DNA of 49,961 nucleotides from Bradyrhizobium neotropicale (GTDB taxonomy: Bacteria; Pseudomonadota; Alphaproteobacteria; Rhizobiales; Xanthobacteraceae), in NCBI RefSeq assembly GCF_001641695.1, contig NZ_LSEF01000100.1, positions 249,750 through 299,710 on the forward strand. The letters are read 5' to 3'. The translations under genes were made by a program, and so were the position numbers. Shown here piece by piece: positions 15,201 to 23,509 of this stretch. Position 1 is the stretch's first letter. Each line of letters begins with the position of its first letter. The notes beneath the pieces were generated by a model, which was not told the origin of the DNA, searched no databases, and saw only the letters and a program-made list of their open reading frames with translations.

Positions 15201-16859
15201 ATGTCACGGCACGTTTCCACTGATCCGTTTGCATTTCGATTCGAACGCCGTCGATGCCCCAGCCGATCAGCTCTGCTGGCGGCGACCGCAATATCGATCC
15301 TGAGTTCTGGTGGAGCTTTCGCAGCGGATGGTGACGCGAACGCCATGTTGCTGAAGAAGCTGGAGAAGATGGAGCAGCGCATCCAGCAGCTCGAAGCCGA
15401 GCTGAAGCAGAAGCAGGATCGCCCGACCGTTGATGCAGACGCAAAGCGGGTAGCCAAAACGGCATCGCTGACGAGCACCAATGCAGCCGCGCCATCCGCT
15501 GAGGCAAAGGACGCTCCAGCCAAGTCTGACGTCCAAAAGTCTGACGCTCAAAAGCCTGAAGCCCAATCGTCCGAGAAGTCGGCCAAGTCGAAGTCGAAAG
15601 ACTTCATCCCTCTGCCGCCACTGCCGTCAGCGTCGGACAAACCGATCCTCGGGCTTGCGGATTCTCCGGTCTCCGGCCTCAGCATCGGGGCTTATGGCGA
15701 GATGAATTTCGGCACCATCCAGAATTCTGCTGCCGGTGGCCAGTGGCAGAAGGGTTTTGACGCGGCCAGGTTCGTTCTCCTGCCCACCTATGCGATCACC
15801 CCGAACATCATCTTCAATGCGGAGATCGAGTTCGAGCACGCGGGCTCCGGATTTGACAACGACGACAAGCTGCACGGCACCGCCGAGATCGAGCAGCTCT
15901 GGGTCGATTTCAAGATCATCGACCAATTCAACTGGCGTTCGCCGGGCATCGATCTGGTGCCGATCGGGTACATCAATCAGCATCACGAACCCACGCAATT
16001 TTACAGCGTACTCCGGCCCGCACTCTACAACGGCCTCATTCCGTCGACCTGGAAGGTCCCATCCACCAGCGTCTATGGGACGATCACCGAGGACCTCAAA
16101 TATCAGGTCATGCTCAGCACCAGCAACGAGGATTTCGGCGACTCCTTCGACAATCGCACTGAGGCAAAGACTGTCCCGCTTCCCGGGACGGCGTACGTCG
16201 CCGGCATTGACGGCGTAACCGCGCTCGCATTCTCAAGGCCCCCGCTCGGCGACTTCCAGCAACTCAACAACGCCATGGCCGTGTCCGGCCGGCTCGACTT
16301 CACGCCGACATTCTGGCCAGGCTTCGCCGGAAGCGTCAGCGCCTATTTCTCGCCGAACACGACGCCGCGCGGAGCGCATGACGATCTCGGTAACTTCCTC
16401 GGCAGGTCCAGTCTCACAATGTTTGATGCCGAATTCCGCTACAGAGTGCCCGACACAGGTCTTGAGTTTCGCGGCGAATATGTCCTCGCCGGCTTCGGAC
16501 ACCCGGAAAACCTGCGCGCCAACAACGACTCGGATCCGACCAACAATGTCGGCAAGTCGATGTACGGCTATTCCGGCGAGATTGCCTACCATGTCCCGCT
16601 CGGCACGATTCTCAACAGCGAGTGGGAGGCTGTGCCGTTCTATCGCTACACCTATCAGAATCTGCAAACGAGCGGCTTCGCCGGCACCGATGCCAATCTG
16701 CCGACTGGTCAGGGTCAGCGACAGTACCACACGGCCGGCTTTGCGGTGTTTCCATCCCCGAAGATTGTGCTGAAGGCGACCTACCAGCGTGTGATCGACA
16801 AGAGCGTCACCGGCGCGCTTTCGGATTCGTTCCTCGGCGGCGTCGGGTTCTTCTTTTGA
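15201..16859 (+). CDS. Outer-membrane porin with N-terminal coiled coil
   Basis: A 552-residue precursor with a long signal region (MSRHVSTDPF to about residue 41, ending GGAFA). A coiled coil at about 50-70 (LLKKLEKMEQRIQQLEAEL) is followed by a flexible Lys/Ser/Ala/Gln linker to about residue 145 (KSDVQKSDAQKPEAQSSEK). The rest is a beta-barrel with alternating aromatic strands, ending in GGVGFFF; the terminal Phe is the usual assembly signal. The coiled coil plus barrel resembles phosphate- or metal-type trimeric porins (OprO/P-like). The substrate is not readable from sequence. The start at 15201 has GGGGG upstream; the frame is open to 15108. It lies between cytochrome b561 and the FMN-binding gene. 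Confidence 0.82.
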   Translation: MSRHVSTDPFAFRFERRRCPSRSALLAATAISILSSGGAFAADGDANAMLLKKLEKMEQRIQQLEAELKQKQDRPTVDADAKRVAKTASLTSTNAAAPSAEAKDAPAKSDVQKSDAQKPEAQSSEKSAKSKSKDFIPLPPLPSASDKPILGLADSPVSGLSIGAYGEMNFGTIQNSAAGGQWQKGFDAARFVLLPTYAITPNIIFNAEIEFEHAGSGFDNDDKLHGTAEIEQLWVDFKIIDQFNWRSPGIDLVPIGYINQHHEPTQFYSVLRPALYNGLIPSTWKVPSTSVYGTITEDLKYQVMLSTSNEDFGDSFDNRTEAKTVPLPGTAYVAGIDGVTALAFSRPPLGDFQQLNNAMAVSGRLDFTPTFWPGFAGSVSAYFSPNTTPRGAHDDLGNFLGRSSLTMFDAEFRYRVPDTGLEFRGEYVLAGFGHPENLRANNDSDPTNNVGKSMYGYSGEIAYHVPLGTILNSEWEAVPFYRYTYQNLQTSGFAGTDANLPTGQGQRQYHTAGFAVFPSPKIVLKATYQRVIDKSVTGALSDSFLGGVGFFF

Positions 16860-16923
16860 TGCCGACCGGGTCGCTTGGGACAGCTTTGCAAGACATGATG
16901 ACAGGACCAGAAGCGAGGTGACT

Positions 16924-17394
16924 ATGAATTGGGTTCGATACACCCTGCCGGCTGCAGCGATCTTGTCTGCCGCCTCTCCCGCCTATGCCGTTCGATATCT
17001 GTCGATCGAGGAAGCGCAGAAGGAGGCATTTCCGTCCGCGACACATTTTTCCGAAGTCCAGGCGGGCCGAGTCTGGAAAGCCGAGGCCGGCGGCAAGGTC
17101 GTCGGCTTCTTCGTGTTCGACCGGGTCGTCGGCAAGCACCTTTTCATCGACTACGCGGTGGCGCTGACGCCGGCGGGTGCGGTCCACAAGGTCGAGATCC
17201 TCGAATATCGCGAATCCTATGGCGGCGATATCAGGAGCCCGAGCTGGCTCGCACAGTTCGTCGGCAAGACCAGCGGCAGTGCGCTCAAGATCAACGGCGA
17301 TATCAGGAACATCGCCGGCGCGACGCTGTCGTCGACCCATGTCACCGAAGGCGTGAAAAGAATACTGGCGGCTTATGGCAATCGCCTTCGATAG
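16924..17394 (+). CDS. Exported FMN-binding domain protein
   Basis: A 156-residue protein with a Sec-type signal (NWVRYTLPAAAILSAASPAY, cleavage near residue 22) and an FMN_bind domain at about 70-150. The flavinylation site fits at 131-136: A-G-A-T-L-S, in NIAGATLSSTH. Family consensus is S-G-A-T-x-T with FMN on the last residue, so here the acceptor would be S136. The preceding DYAVALTPAGAVHKVEILEY strand pattern is typical of RnfG/NqrC relatives. ATG at 16924 follows GAGGTGA. The ApbE gene that would attach FMN overlaps its 3' end by 20 bases, so the two are translationally coupled. It probably acts as a covalent-FMN electron carrier in the periplasm. Confidence 0.88.
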   Translation: MNWVRYTLPAAAILSAASPAYAVRYLSIEEAQKEAFPSATHFSEVQAGRVWKAEAGGKVVGFFVFDRVVGKHLFIDYAVALTPAGAVHKVEILEYRESYGGDIRSPSWLAQFVGKTSGSALKINGDIRNIAGATLSSTHVTEGVKRILAAYGNRLR

Positions 17395-18286
17395 CATCCG
17401 TCGCGCAAGGCCGCTGCTCGGCTCCTTCGTGGAGATCGAGGTTGCGGGCGCTCGCAGATCCGACATGGACGGCGCCATCGACGCCGCATTCGATGCCATT
17501 GCGCAGGTGCATCGGCTGATGAGCTTTCATGAGCCGGATAGCGACGTCAGCCGGCTCAACCGCGAAGCCGGCATTCGCCCCTTGAGCGTTCATGCGTGGA
17601 CGTTCGAGGTGCTCGAGACCGCCGTTGAGCTGCATCGCCGCTCCGGCGGGCTTTTCGATATCACGATCGCACCAGCGTTGCAGACGATGGGGTTGTTGCC
17701 GCTCCTGAAGGACAAGCCGGCGTCGGCGCCGATTGCGCGCTCCGCCGACGCGATTGGGCTGCTTCCGGACCAGCAGGTCCATTTTCGATCGACCGATGTC
17801 ACGATTGACCTTGGTGGCATAGCGAAGGGCTTCGCCGTCGACCGCGCGGTGGCCACGCTGCGCGATTTTGGCATTCCCGGCGGCATGGTGAACGCCGGTG
17901 GCGACCTTCGGGCCTTTGGCGCGGAGCTGCGCGCGGTTCACGTCCGTGATCCCCGCGCCCCCGGCCGATCGATCTGCCGCATCGACGTGGCCGACGAAGC
18001 GCTGGCTTCAACGGCGCGCCGCGTCGTGCTGTTCGACAGCAGTGAGCCAGGTTGTTCGGCGGTGATTGATCCCGCAACTCAGAGGCCGGCATGCCTGATC
18101 GACGGCGTCACGGTTCGCGCGCCCTCCTGCATGGTTGCCGACGCCCTGACCAAGATCGTCATGATCTCCGGGACCGACGCGGGCCAACTGCTCGAATGTT
18201 ACCAGGCCGGCGCCTTGTTGATCTCGGCCGACGGCGACGTTCAGATCACCTCCGACTGGCATCACGCGGTGCACCTTGCGGCTTAG
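17375..18286 (+). CDS. apbE: FAD:protein FMN transferase
   Basis: A 303-residue ApbE-family enzyme, which splits FAD and attaches FMN to a Thr/Ser of target proteins. Visible motifs are RPLLGSFVEIEV at the N-terminus, GLFDITIAPAL, TIDLGGIAKGFAVDRA, MVNAGGDLRAFG and SCMVADALTKIVM. The target is almost certainly the FMN-binding protein whose gene overlaps it by 20 bases. The catalytic domain begins at residue 10, leaving no room for a signal peptide or lipobox. The upstream frame hits a stop at 17354-17356 with no alternative start. Predicted location is therefore cytosolic, although the target carries an export signal. It overlaps the next gene by 11 bases. Confidence 0.92.
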   Translation: MAIAFDSIRRARPLLGSFVEIEVAGARRSDMDGAIDAAFDAIAQVHRLMSFHEPDSDVSRLNREAGIRPLSVHAWTFEVLETAVELHRRSGGLFDITIAPALQTMGLLPLLKDKPASAPIARSADAIGLLPDQQVHFRSTDVTIDLGGIAKGFAVDRAVATLRDFGIPGGMVNAGGDLRAFGAELRAVHVRDPRAPGRSICRIDVADEALASTARRVVLFDSSEPGCSAVIDPATQRPACLIDGVTVRAPSCMVADALTKIVMISGTDAGQLLECYQAGALLISADGDVQITSDWHHAVHLAA

Positions 18287-18695
18287 AACATCGTTTCGCT
18301 ATTCGCTCTATGCGGCGTTCGCGGCGCTGCTTTTGACCGGCGCCGGTTGGCTCGTGGCCGACTGGCAGAAGGACGTTGCCGGCGACGAGATCTGGCAGCA
18401 CATCGCTGCCAACATGCTGATGGTCCATGGCGGCATCGCGATGCTCGCGCTGTTGCTGGTGGGCGCCCTCATTCCCGTGCACCTGCGGCGATCGTGGCGA
18501 AGCGGCAAGAATCTCGTTTCCGGATCAGTCATGGCGGCGTTCAATGCCGTGCTGATCGTGACCGCGTTCGGGCTCTATTATTTGGGATCCGAAGCGGTGC
18601 GGCCATGGATGAGCTGGATCCATCTTGGCGTCGGATTTTCCCTGGCCCTGATGTTTCCGCTTCACATCTGGCTGGGTCGACGGGAGCAGCGGTAG
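18276..18695 (+). CDS. Four-helix membrane protein with paired histidines (DUF4405-like, candidate diheme cytochrome b)
   Basis: A 139-residue protein with membrane segments at about 10-29, 48-68, 83-104 and 112-132. Histidines sit in the second helix (H51 and H69) and in the fourth (H116 and H130), the spacing needed to hold two haems b between two helices. A further H42 precedes helix 2. This resembles DUF4405-type proteins linked to flavinylated carriers. The start is a TTG at 18276 that overlaps the ApbE stop by 11 bases; no better start is available. It is probably the membrane electron donor or acceptor for the FMN-binding protein. Confidence 0.72.
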   Translation: MRLRTSFRYSLYAAFAALLLTGAGWLVADWQKDVAGDEIWQHIAANMLMVHGGIAMLALLLVGALIPVHLRRSWRSGKNLVSGSVMAAFNAVLIVTAFGLYYLGSEAVRPWMSWIHLGVGFSLALMFPLHIWLGRREQR

Positions 18696-18709
18696 CGCCG
18701 TGGGCCAGC

Positions 18710-19387
18710 CTATTGCAGCGGCGGATCGCCGCTGGTGCGCTTCTTGGCGAGATCCATCTCGGTCACCGCGATCAGGATCTCGGCACGGGTCTTGAGGTCC
18801 GGCGCCTCCAGCATGGCCTGCTTCTCGGCCGGGCCGTAAGGGGACATCATCGCCAGCGCGTTGACGAGAGCCTCATTGGGCGCGCTCTCGACGCCTTCCC
18901 AGTCGACCTTGAGGTTGTTGGCCTTCAGAAAGTCAGCCAGCGCCGCGAGCAGCGCCTCGCGGTTGACGTCATCCTCGCCCTTGCGAGCGGTGAAATCGTC
19001 GGCGAAGGAGAAGAAATCCACCTTGCACTGCCGGTAGGCCGTGAGAACCTCGAGCTCCTCGACGATCTTGAAGCGCGCGACGCCGGTGAGCTCGACGATG
19101 TAGCGGCCGTCGCCGGATTCGGCGAGCTGGGTGATGCGGCCGACGCAGCCGATTCGGAACAGCGCCGGCTTGTCGGCGTTCTTGGGCGAATGCGCCACGT
19201 CCGGCTGGATCATGCCGATCAGGCGGTGGCCGTCGCGCAAGGCGTCGTCGACCATGGCGAGGTAGCGCGGCTCGAAGATGTTGAGCGGCATCTGGCCGCG
19301 CGGCAACAGCAGCGCGCCCGGCAGCGGAAACACCGGAATGATCTCCGGAAGGTCGGCGGGCCCGCGATATTCGATATTGATCGGCAT
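18710..19387 (-). CDS. LON substrate-binding-domain protein
   Basis: A 225-residue stand-alone LON N-terminal (substrate-recognition) domain without ATPase or protease parts. Signatures are IPVFPLPGALLLPRGQMPLN then IFEPRY, and VGRITQLAESGDGRYIV. Such proteins are common in alphaproteobacteria next to thioredoxin and UbiH-type genes, and their role is not established. The length is normal, so it is not a broken lon. It is convergent with the redox cluster (14 bases from the 18695 stop) and downstream of the thioredoxin-TPR gene on the same strand, so the two may form one transcript across the repeat at 19416. Confidence 0.9.
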   Translation of the reverse strand: MPINIEYRGPADLPEIIPVFPLPGALLLPRGQMPLNIFEPRYLAMVDDALRDGHRLIGMIQPDVAHSPKNADKPALFRIGCVGRITQLAESGDGRYIVELTGVARFKIVEELEVLTAYRQCKVDFFSFADDFTARKGEDDVNREALLAALADFLKANNLKVDWEGVESAPNEALVNALAMMSPYGPAEKQAMLEAPDLKTRAEILIAVTEMDLAKKRTSGDPPLQ

Positions 19388-19415
19388 CTGTGCCCGGTCC
19401 CCACTGACGTCGCTA

Positions 19416-19485
19416 GAGCATGATCCGGATGCGGAGGACCCCGTCAGTGCAAAGTGTGCAGCGGTTTTCCGACAAGATCATGCTC
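19416..19485. repeat. GAGCATGATC...GATCATGCTC palindromic element
   Basis: GAGCATGATC at 19416-19425 is the exact reverse complement of GATCATGCTC at 19476-19485. The middle carries AAGTGTGCAGCGGTTTTCCG, the familiar body of a dispersed Rhizobiales intergenic repeat. The element separates the LON-domain gene from the thioredoxin-TPR gene on the minus strand. Confidence 0.75.
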
Positions 19486-19502
19486 AAACAATAGCCTCGC
19501 GC

Positions 19503-20426
19503 CTATGAAAACAGGATCGTCGACAAGCGCTTCCGCCCCTCGATGGTGGCATCGTCGGTGCCGCCCCAGGCCTCGAAGAACTGCACGAGCTGCTTGCGGG
19601 CGCCGTCGTCGTTCCATTTGCGGTCGCGCTTGATGATCTCGAGGAGCTGATCGGTGGCGGCCGCGCGATTTCCTTGCGCGTTGAGGGCGGTCGCAAGATC
19701 GAATCGCGCCTGATGATCGAGCGGGTTTGCGGCGACTTTCTGTTCCAGCTCGCCGACCGGTCCGAGCGACTCGGCCTGCTCGGCGAGATCGATCGCGGTC
19801 TGCACCGCCTTCACCGCGGGGTCGTTGCGCTTGGATTCCGGGACCATGGCCAGGGTCTGCTTGGCCTGCTCCATGGCGCCGGAGACGGCGTAGCATTTCG
19901 CGAGGCCCGCAAGGGCCGCGATGTTCGTCGCATCGTGGTGCAGCGCCTCGGCATAGATCTGCGCTGCCGCAGCCGCGTCGCCTTCGGCGAGCACGGCCTC
20001 GGCTTCTTGCACGATCTCGGCGACATTGACCTCGCCCGGGGCGGTGACGCCCTTGGTCAGCCGTTCGATGAAGGCGTTGACCTGGCTCTCCGGCACCGCG
20101 CCCATGAAACCGTCGGCCGGCTGGCCGTTGACGAAGGCGATCACGGCCGGGATCGACTGGATGCCCATCTGGCCCGGGATCGCCGGATGCTGGTCGATGT
20201 TCATCTTGACCAGCTTGATCTTGCCCTTGGCGGCCTTGACCGCCTTTTCCAGCACGGGGGTGAGCTGCTTGCAGGGGCCGCACCACTCCGCCCAGAAGTC
20301 GATCAGCACCGGCTGGCGCTTCGATTCCTCGATGACGTCCTTCACGAAGGTCTGGGTGGTCGTGTCCTTGATCAGGTCGGCCGCAGCCGGGCCTGCCGCT
20401 CCGTTACCCTGGTCGATGATCGTCAC
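19503..20426 (-). CDS. Thioredoxin-TPR protein (CnoX/YbbN-like co-chaperone)
   Basis: A 307-residue protein. Residues 25-130 form a thioredoxin domain with an intact redox motif, C49 and C52 in FWAEWCGPCKQL. Residues 150-307 are helical TPR-like repeats (VLAEGDAAAAAQIYAEAL, ALAGLAKCYAVSGAMEQAK). This layout is that of CnoX/YbbN, which passes oxidatively damaged proteins to GroEL and DnaK. The E. coli protein has a degenerate motif, but several alphaproteobacterial ones keep CGPC and can act as oxidoreductases. The LON-domain gene follows on the same strand. Confidence 0.88.
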   Translation of the reverse strand: MTIIDQGNGAAGPAAADLIKDTTTQTFVKDVIEESKRQPVLIDFWAEWCGPCKQLTPVLEKAVKAAKGKIKLVKMNIDQHPAIPGQMGIQSIPAVIAFVNGQPADGFMGAVPESQVNAFIERLTKGVTAPGEVNVAEIVQEAEAVLAEGDAAAAAQIYAEALHHDATNIAALAGLAKCYAVSGAMEQAKQTLAMVPESKRNDPAVKAVQTAIDLAEQAESLGPVGELEQKVAANPLDHQARFDLATALNAQGNRAAATDQLLEIIKRDRKWNDDGARKQLVQFFEAWGGTDDATIEGRKRLSTILFS

Positions 20427-20701
20427 GGGATCCCCTCGTCTGATGTCTGGAATGGCGGCTCTTTAGCACGTCGCCAATGCATATGCTTCGCTGTCGGCTC
20501 CTAAAATTGGGCCGGGACGGCCGAATTTCAATCCGGGGGTGTCGATTCGGCAGTTCCGAGCCGTTTTCGGTCGATTCGACCGGGATTGGGTCCATATGGG
20601 GGCCCCAAATACGAATCTATGCCGCCGGTAGCTGTTGCATTCGCCGCCCGCTTTTGGCATACGACAGCCGTTGCCGGCGCGTCATGCGACCGACACAGGA
20701 T

Positions 20702-20776
<75 letters not shown>

Positions 20777-20852
20777 ATTTTTCCCAGAGCATCCAGCCAA
20801 ACCGGAACGGATCGTGGTTCGCCACGCCTCTGGCGGCTGGTCGGGATCTGCA

Positions 20853-21839
20853 ATGACAATACTGGTTACGGGCAGCGCGGGTCGCCTCGGGGAGGCCATC
20901 GTCAGGACATTGCGGCGGCGCGGTTCTACTGTGCATGGGGTTGATTTGAAGAAATCAGCCTTCACCGATGCGGCCGGTTCCATTGTCGACCCCGGCTTCG
21001 TGCGGGAGCAGATGGACGGAGTCACCGCCGTCATCCACACCGCGACGCTGCACAAGCCGCATGTGGCGACCCACGCCAGGCAAGATTTTGTCGACACCAA
21101 CGTCACCGGCACGCTCAACCTGCTCGAGACGGCCGTGGCCGGCGGCGTGCGCAGCTTCGTCTTCACCAGCACCACCAGCGCATTCGGCTCGCAGCTCCGG
21201 CCCGAGGCGGGACAGGCAGCGGTGTGGGTCACCGAGGATCTGCCGTCGGTGCCGAAGAACATCTACGGCGCGACCAAACTGATGGCGGAGAATCTGTGCG
21301 AGCTGTTCTCTCGCGAGCACCGTCTGCCGATCGTCATCTTGAGGACATCCCGCTTCTTCCCGGAAGACGATGACGATCCGGCGATGCGTTCGGCTTACGC
21401 GCTAGCGAACGCGCAGGCCAATGAGCTGCTCTATCGCCGGCTGGACATAGCGGACGCCGTGAGCGCCCATCTGCTCGCGAGAGAGAAGGCTGAACGAATC
21501 GGTTTCGCGCGCTACATCGTCTCAGCCACGAGCCCGTTCGAGCCGCACCATGTCGCGGCACTCGCCCGCGACGCGGCCGGCGTGGTGCGCGCGCTCTATC
21601 CCGAATGCGAGCAGCTCTTTACTGCGCGGGGCTGGCGTCTGTTTCCGGCGATCGACCGCGTCTATGTCAATGATCGCGCGCGTCGCGAATTGGGGTGGCG
21701 GCCCGAATTCGACTTCGCCCATGTCCTGAACTGCCTTCGCAATGCCAGAGACTTTCGCAGCGCGCTGGCGTGTGAGGTCGGATCGAAGGGCTATCATGAC
21801 ACGGTGTTCGCGGACGGGCCTTATCCGGTCTTTTCGTAG
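20853..21839 (+). CDS. NAD-dependent epimerase/dehydratase
   Basis: A 328-residue extended short-chain dehydrogenase. The NAD motif is TILVTGSAGRLGEAIVRTL, the catalytic serine/threonine lies in VFTSTTSAFG, and YxxxK is YGATK in NIYGATKLMAEN. The C-terminal part has VYVNDRARRELGWRPEFDF, typical of sugar-nucleotide epimerase relatives. The substrate cannot be assigned. The upstream extension to 20814 was rejected because Rossmann proteins begin at the first beta strand; the ribosome site is weak (GGGA). It lies just downstream of tRNA-Gly and may be co-transcribed with it. Confidence 0.87.
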   Translation: MTILVTGSAGRLGEAIVRTLRRRGSTVHGVDLKKSAFTDAAGSIVDPGFVREQMDGVTAVIHTATLHKPHVATHARQDFVDTNVTGTLNLLETAVAGGVRSFVFTSTTSAFGSQLRPEAGQAAVWVTEDLPSVPKNIYGATKLMAENLCELFSREHRLPIVILRTSRFFPEDDDDPAMRSAYALANAQANELLYRRLDIADAVSAHLLAREKAERIGFARYIVSATSPFEPHHVAALARDAAGVVRALYPECEQLFTARGWRLFPAIDRVYVNDRARRELGWRPEFDFAHVLNCLRNARDFRSALACEVGSKGYHDTVFADGPYPVFS

Positions 21840-22108
21840 ATCGCCTCGGTCGCTGCCCGCAGATTAGTCGCGCGTGTCTTTTGATTCCGCGTTGCAGCGA
21901 GAATGTTGTCGTTGCCAGTCGTGCGTTCGCGAAAATTCCGTCTCAATTTTTATTGAGCCAACTGCCGCGCGTGTGCCGCGCTTCTCACCGCTCGCAGATG
22001 TGCTAACCTTTTTCGGTCTGATCTCTCGACAGACTCCGAACTTCGCCTACTCGACCAGCAAAACAAAATAATGTGCAGCCCGGATGGCTGCCTTAGGGGA
22101 GTGACGCG

Positions 22109-23380
22109 ATGAAATTCCATCGATCCGTTTTTGCGCTTGCAGCGGTTGCCCTTCTCGCGGGGACGAGCGTTCTCAATGCGCAGCAACAGCAGGACAAGAA
22201 CCGGGCGCTAAAGAAATACGAGTCCGGCACCAAGGAGTTCTGGACTCATCCACCGGATGACTGGTTCCTCGGCGACGAGACCGAGGCGCAGAAGGGTCTG
22301 GCGCCGCCCTCGGGTCCGCCGACGGGCGCGTCGGAGGCCGAGCTCGCCGCGATGATGAAGAAGATCAAGCTGCCGCCGGGTTTCAAGATCGAAGTCTGGG
22401 CGCCGGGCGTTCTCGCGGCGCGACAGATGGCCTGGGGTGACAAGGGCACGCTGTTCGTCGGCTCGTTCGGCCTCGGCAACGTCTATGCGATCAAGGACAA
22501 CAACGGCAAGCGCGAGGTCAAGACCATCCTGAAGGGGCTGAACATGCCCACCGGCCTCGCCTTCAAGGATGGCGCGCTCTACGTCATCGCCGTCGACAGG
22601 CTGATCCGCTATGACGACGCCGAAGCCAAGCTCGACAATCTCGGCGAGGGCAAGGTCGTGTATGACGACATGCCGTCCTATGCCGCGCATGGCTGGAAGT
22701 ACATCGCGGTCGACAAGGACGGCTGGTTCTACATCCCGTTCGGACCGCCCTTCAACGTCGGCATTCCCCCGACCAGCGTCTCGCAGATCCGGCGCGTCGA
22801 TCCCAAGACCGGCAATGCCGAAACCTATGCACTCGGCGTTCGCAACTCGGTCGGCGGCGATGTCGATCCGCGCACCGGCAAGTACTGGTTCACCGAGAAC
22901 GCCCGCGACTGGATCAGCGATGATCTGCCCTCAGACAAGCTGAATGTGATCAACAAGATCGGCGAGCACTTCGGCTATCCCTACTGCCATCAAGGCGACC
23001 TGCCCGATCCGAAGTTCGCGATGGGCCACAAATGCTCCGAGTTCACGCCGCCCGCGCTGAATCTCGGCGCGCACGTCGCTCCGCTCGGCATGAAGTTCTA
23101 TACCGGCGACCAATTCCCCGCCGAGTACAAGAACAACATCCTGATCGCCGAGCACGGCTCCTGGAACCGTCACAAGTACCAGGGCGGCCGCATTGTGCGC
23201 GTGATCGTCGGGCCCGACGGCAAGAACGCCAAGCAGGAGGTGTTCGCCTATGGCTGGATCGAGGGTGACCAGGGCTATCTCGGCCGTCCCGACGACATCA
23301 TCCTCGCCAAGGACGGCTCGATCCTCGTCGCCGACGACTGGGCCGGCGCGATCTATCGCATCAGCTACAGCAAGAAGTAG
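22109..23380 (+). CDS. PQQ-dependent sugar (sorbosone-type) dehydrogenase
   Basis: A 423-residue exported protein with a signal peptide (KFHRSVFALAAVALLAGTSV, cleavage near LNA). The beta-propeller matches the L-sorbosone/glucose-dehydrogenase family: LPPGFKIEVWAPGV, MAWGDKGTLFVGSFGLGNVY, YALGVRNSVGGDVDPRTG, WFTENARDWISDDLPSDKLN and NNILIAEHGSWNRHKYQG. PQQ as cofactor follows from the family rather than from a diagnostic residue. It would oxidise an aldose or related aldehyde in the periplasm and pass electrons to a c-type cytochrome; a diheme cytochrome c gene follows 130 bases downstream. GGGGAG precedes the ATG. A strong terminator follows the gene. Confidence 0.9.
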   Translation: MKFHRSVFALAAVALLAGTSVLNAQQQQDKNRALKKYESGTKEFWTHPPDDWFLGDETEAQKGLAPPSGPPTGASEAELAAMMKKIKLPPGFKIEVWAPGVLAARQMAWGDKGTLFVGSFGLGNVYAIKDNNGKREVKTILKGLNMPTGLAFKDGALYVIAVDRLIRYDDAEAKLDNLGEGKVVYDDMPSYAAHGWKYIAVDKDGWFYIPFGPPFNVGIPPTSVSQIRRVDPKTGNAETYALGVRNSVGGDVDPRTGKYWFTENARDWISDDLPSDKLNVINKIGEHFGYPYCHQGDLPDPKFAMGHKCSEFTPPALNLGAHVAPLGMKFYTGDQFPAEYKNNILIAEHGSWNRHKYQGGRIVRVIVGPDGKNAKQEVFAYGWIEGDQGYLGRPDDIILAKDGSILVADDWAGAIYRISYSKK

Positions 23381-23394
23381 CGCGACAGGAAAAA

Positions 23395-23432
23395 GAGGCT
23401 GCGGCCAGGAGACGGCCGCAGCCTCTCTTTTT
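23395..23432 (+). terminator. Rho-independent terminator after PQQ dehydrogenase
   Basis: A perfect 12-bp stem, GAGGCTGCGGCC (23395-23406) with GGCCGCAGCCTC (23414-23425), 7-nt loop, then TCTTTTT. It starts 15 bases after the stop codon. It should largely separate this gene from the cytochrome c gene, so the latter probably has its own promoter. Confidence 0.92.
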
Positions 23433-23444
23433 GAGACTTGACGC

Positions 23445-23480
23445 CGTCATTCCGGGTTCGCCCTTCGCGAGCCCCGGAGC
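23445..23480. repeat. Short CCGGG hairpin repeat
   Basis: TCCGGG (23451-23456) pairs with CCCGGA (23473-23478) around a TTCG...CGCGAG core, preceded by CGTCAT. It is a small copy of the same repeat type as 10098, 24124 and 40523, placed between the terminator and the cytochrome c gene. Confidence 0.55.
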
Positions 23481-23509
23481 GATGATCCCCATAAATTGGA
23501 ATTCCCATC

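Noticed and set aside
18347..19423. 358-codon open frame spanning the four-helix gene and the LON gene
   Set aside because: It overlaps two well-supported genes in other frames and has an Ala/Arg-rich composition typical of shadow frames.
20635..20663. TTGCAT-N17-CATACG as promoter of tRNA-Gly
   Set aside because: Position fits a start about 35 bases before the tRNA, but the -10 is too far from consensus to call.
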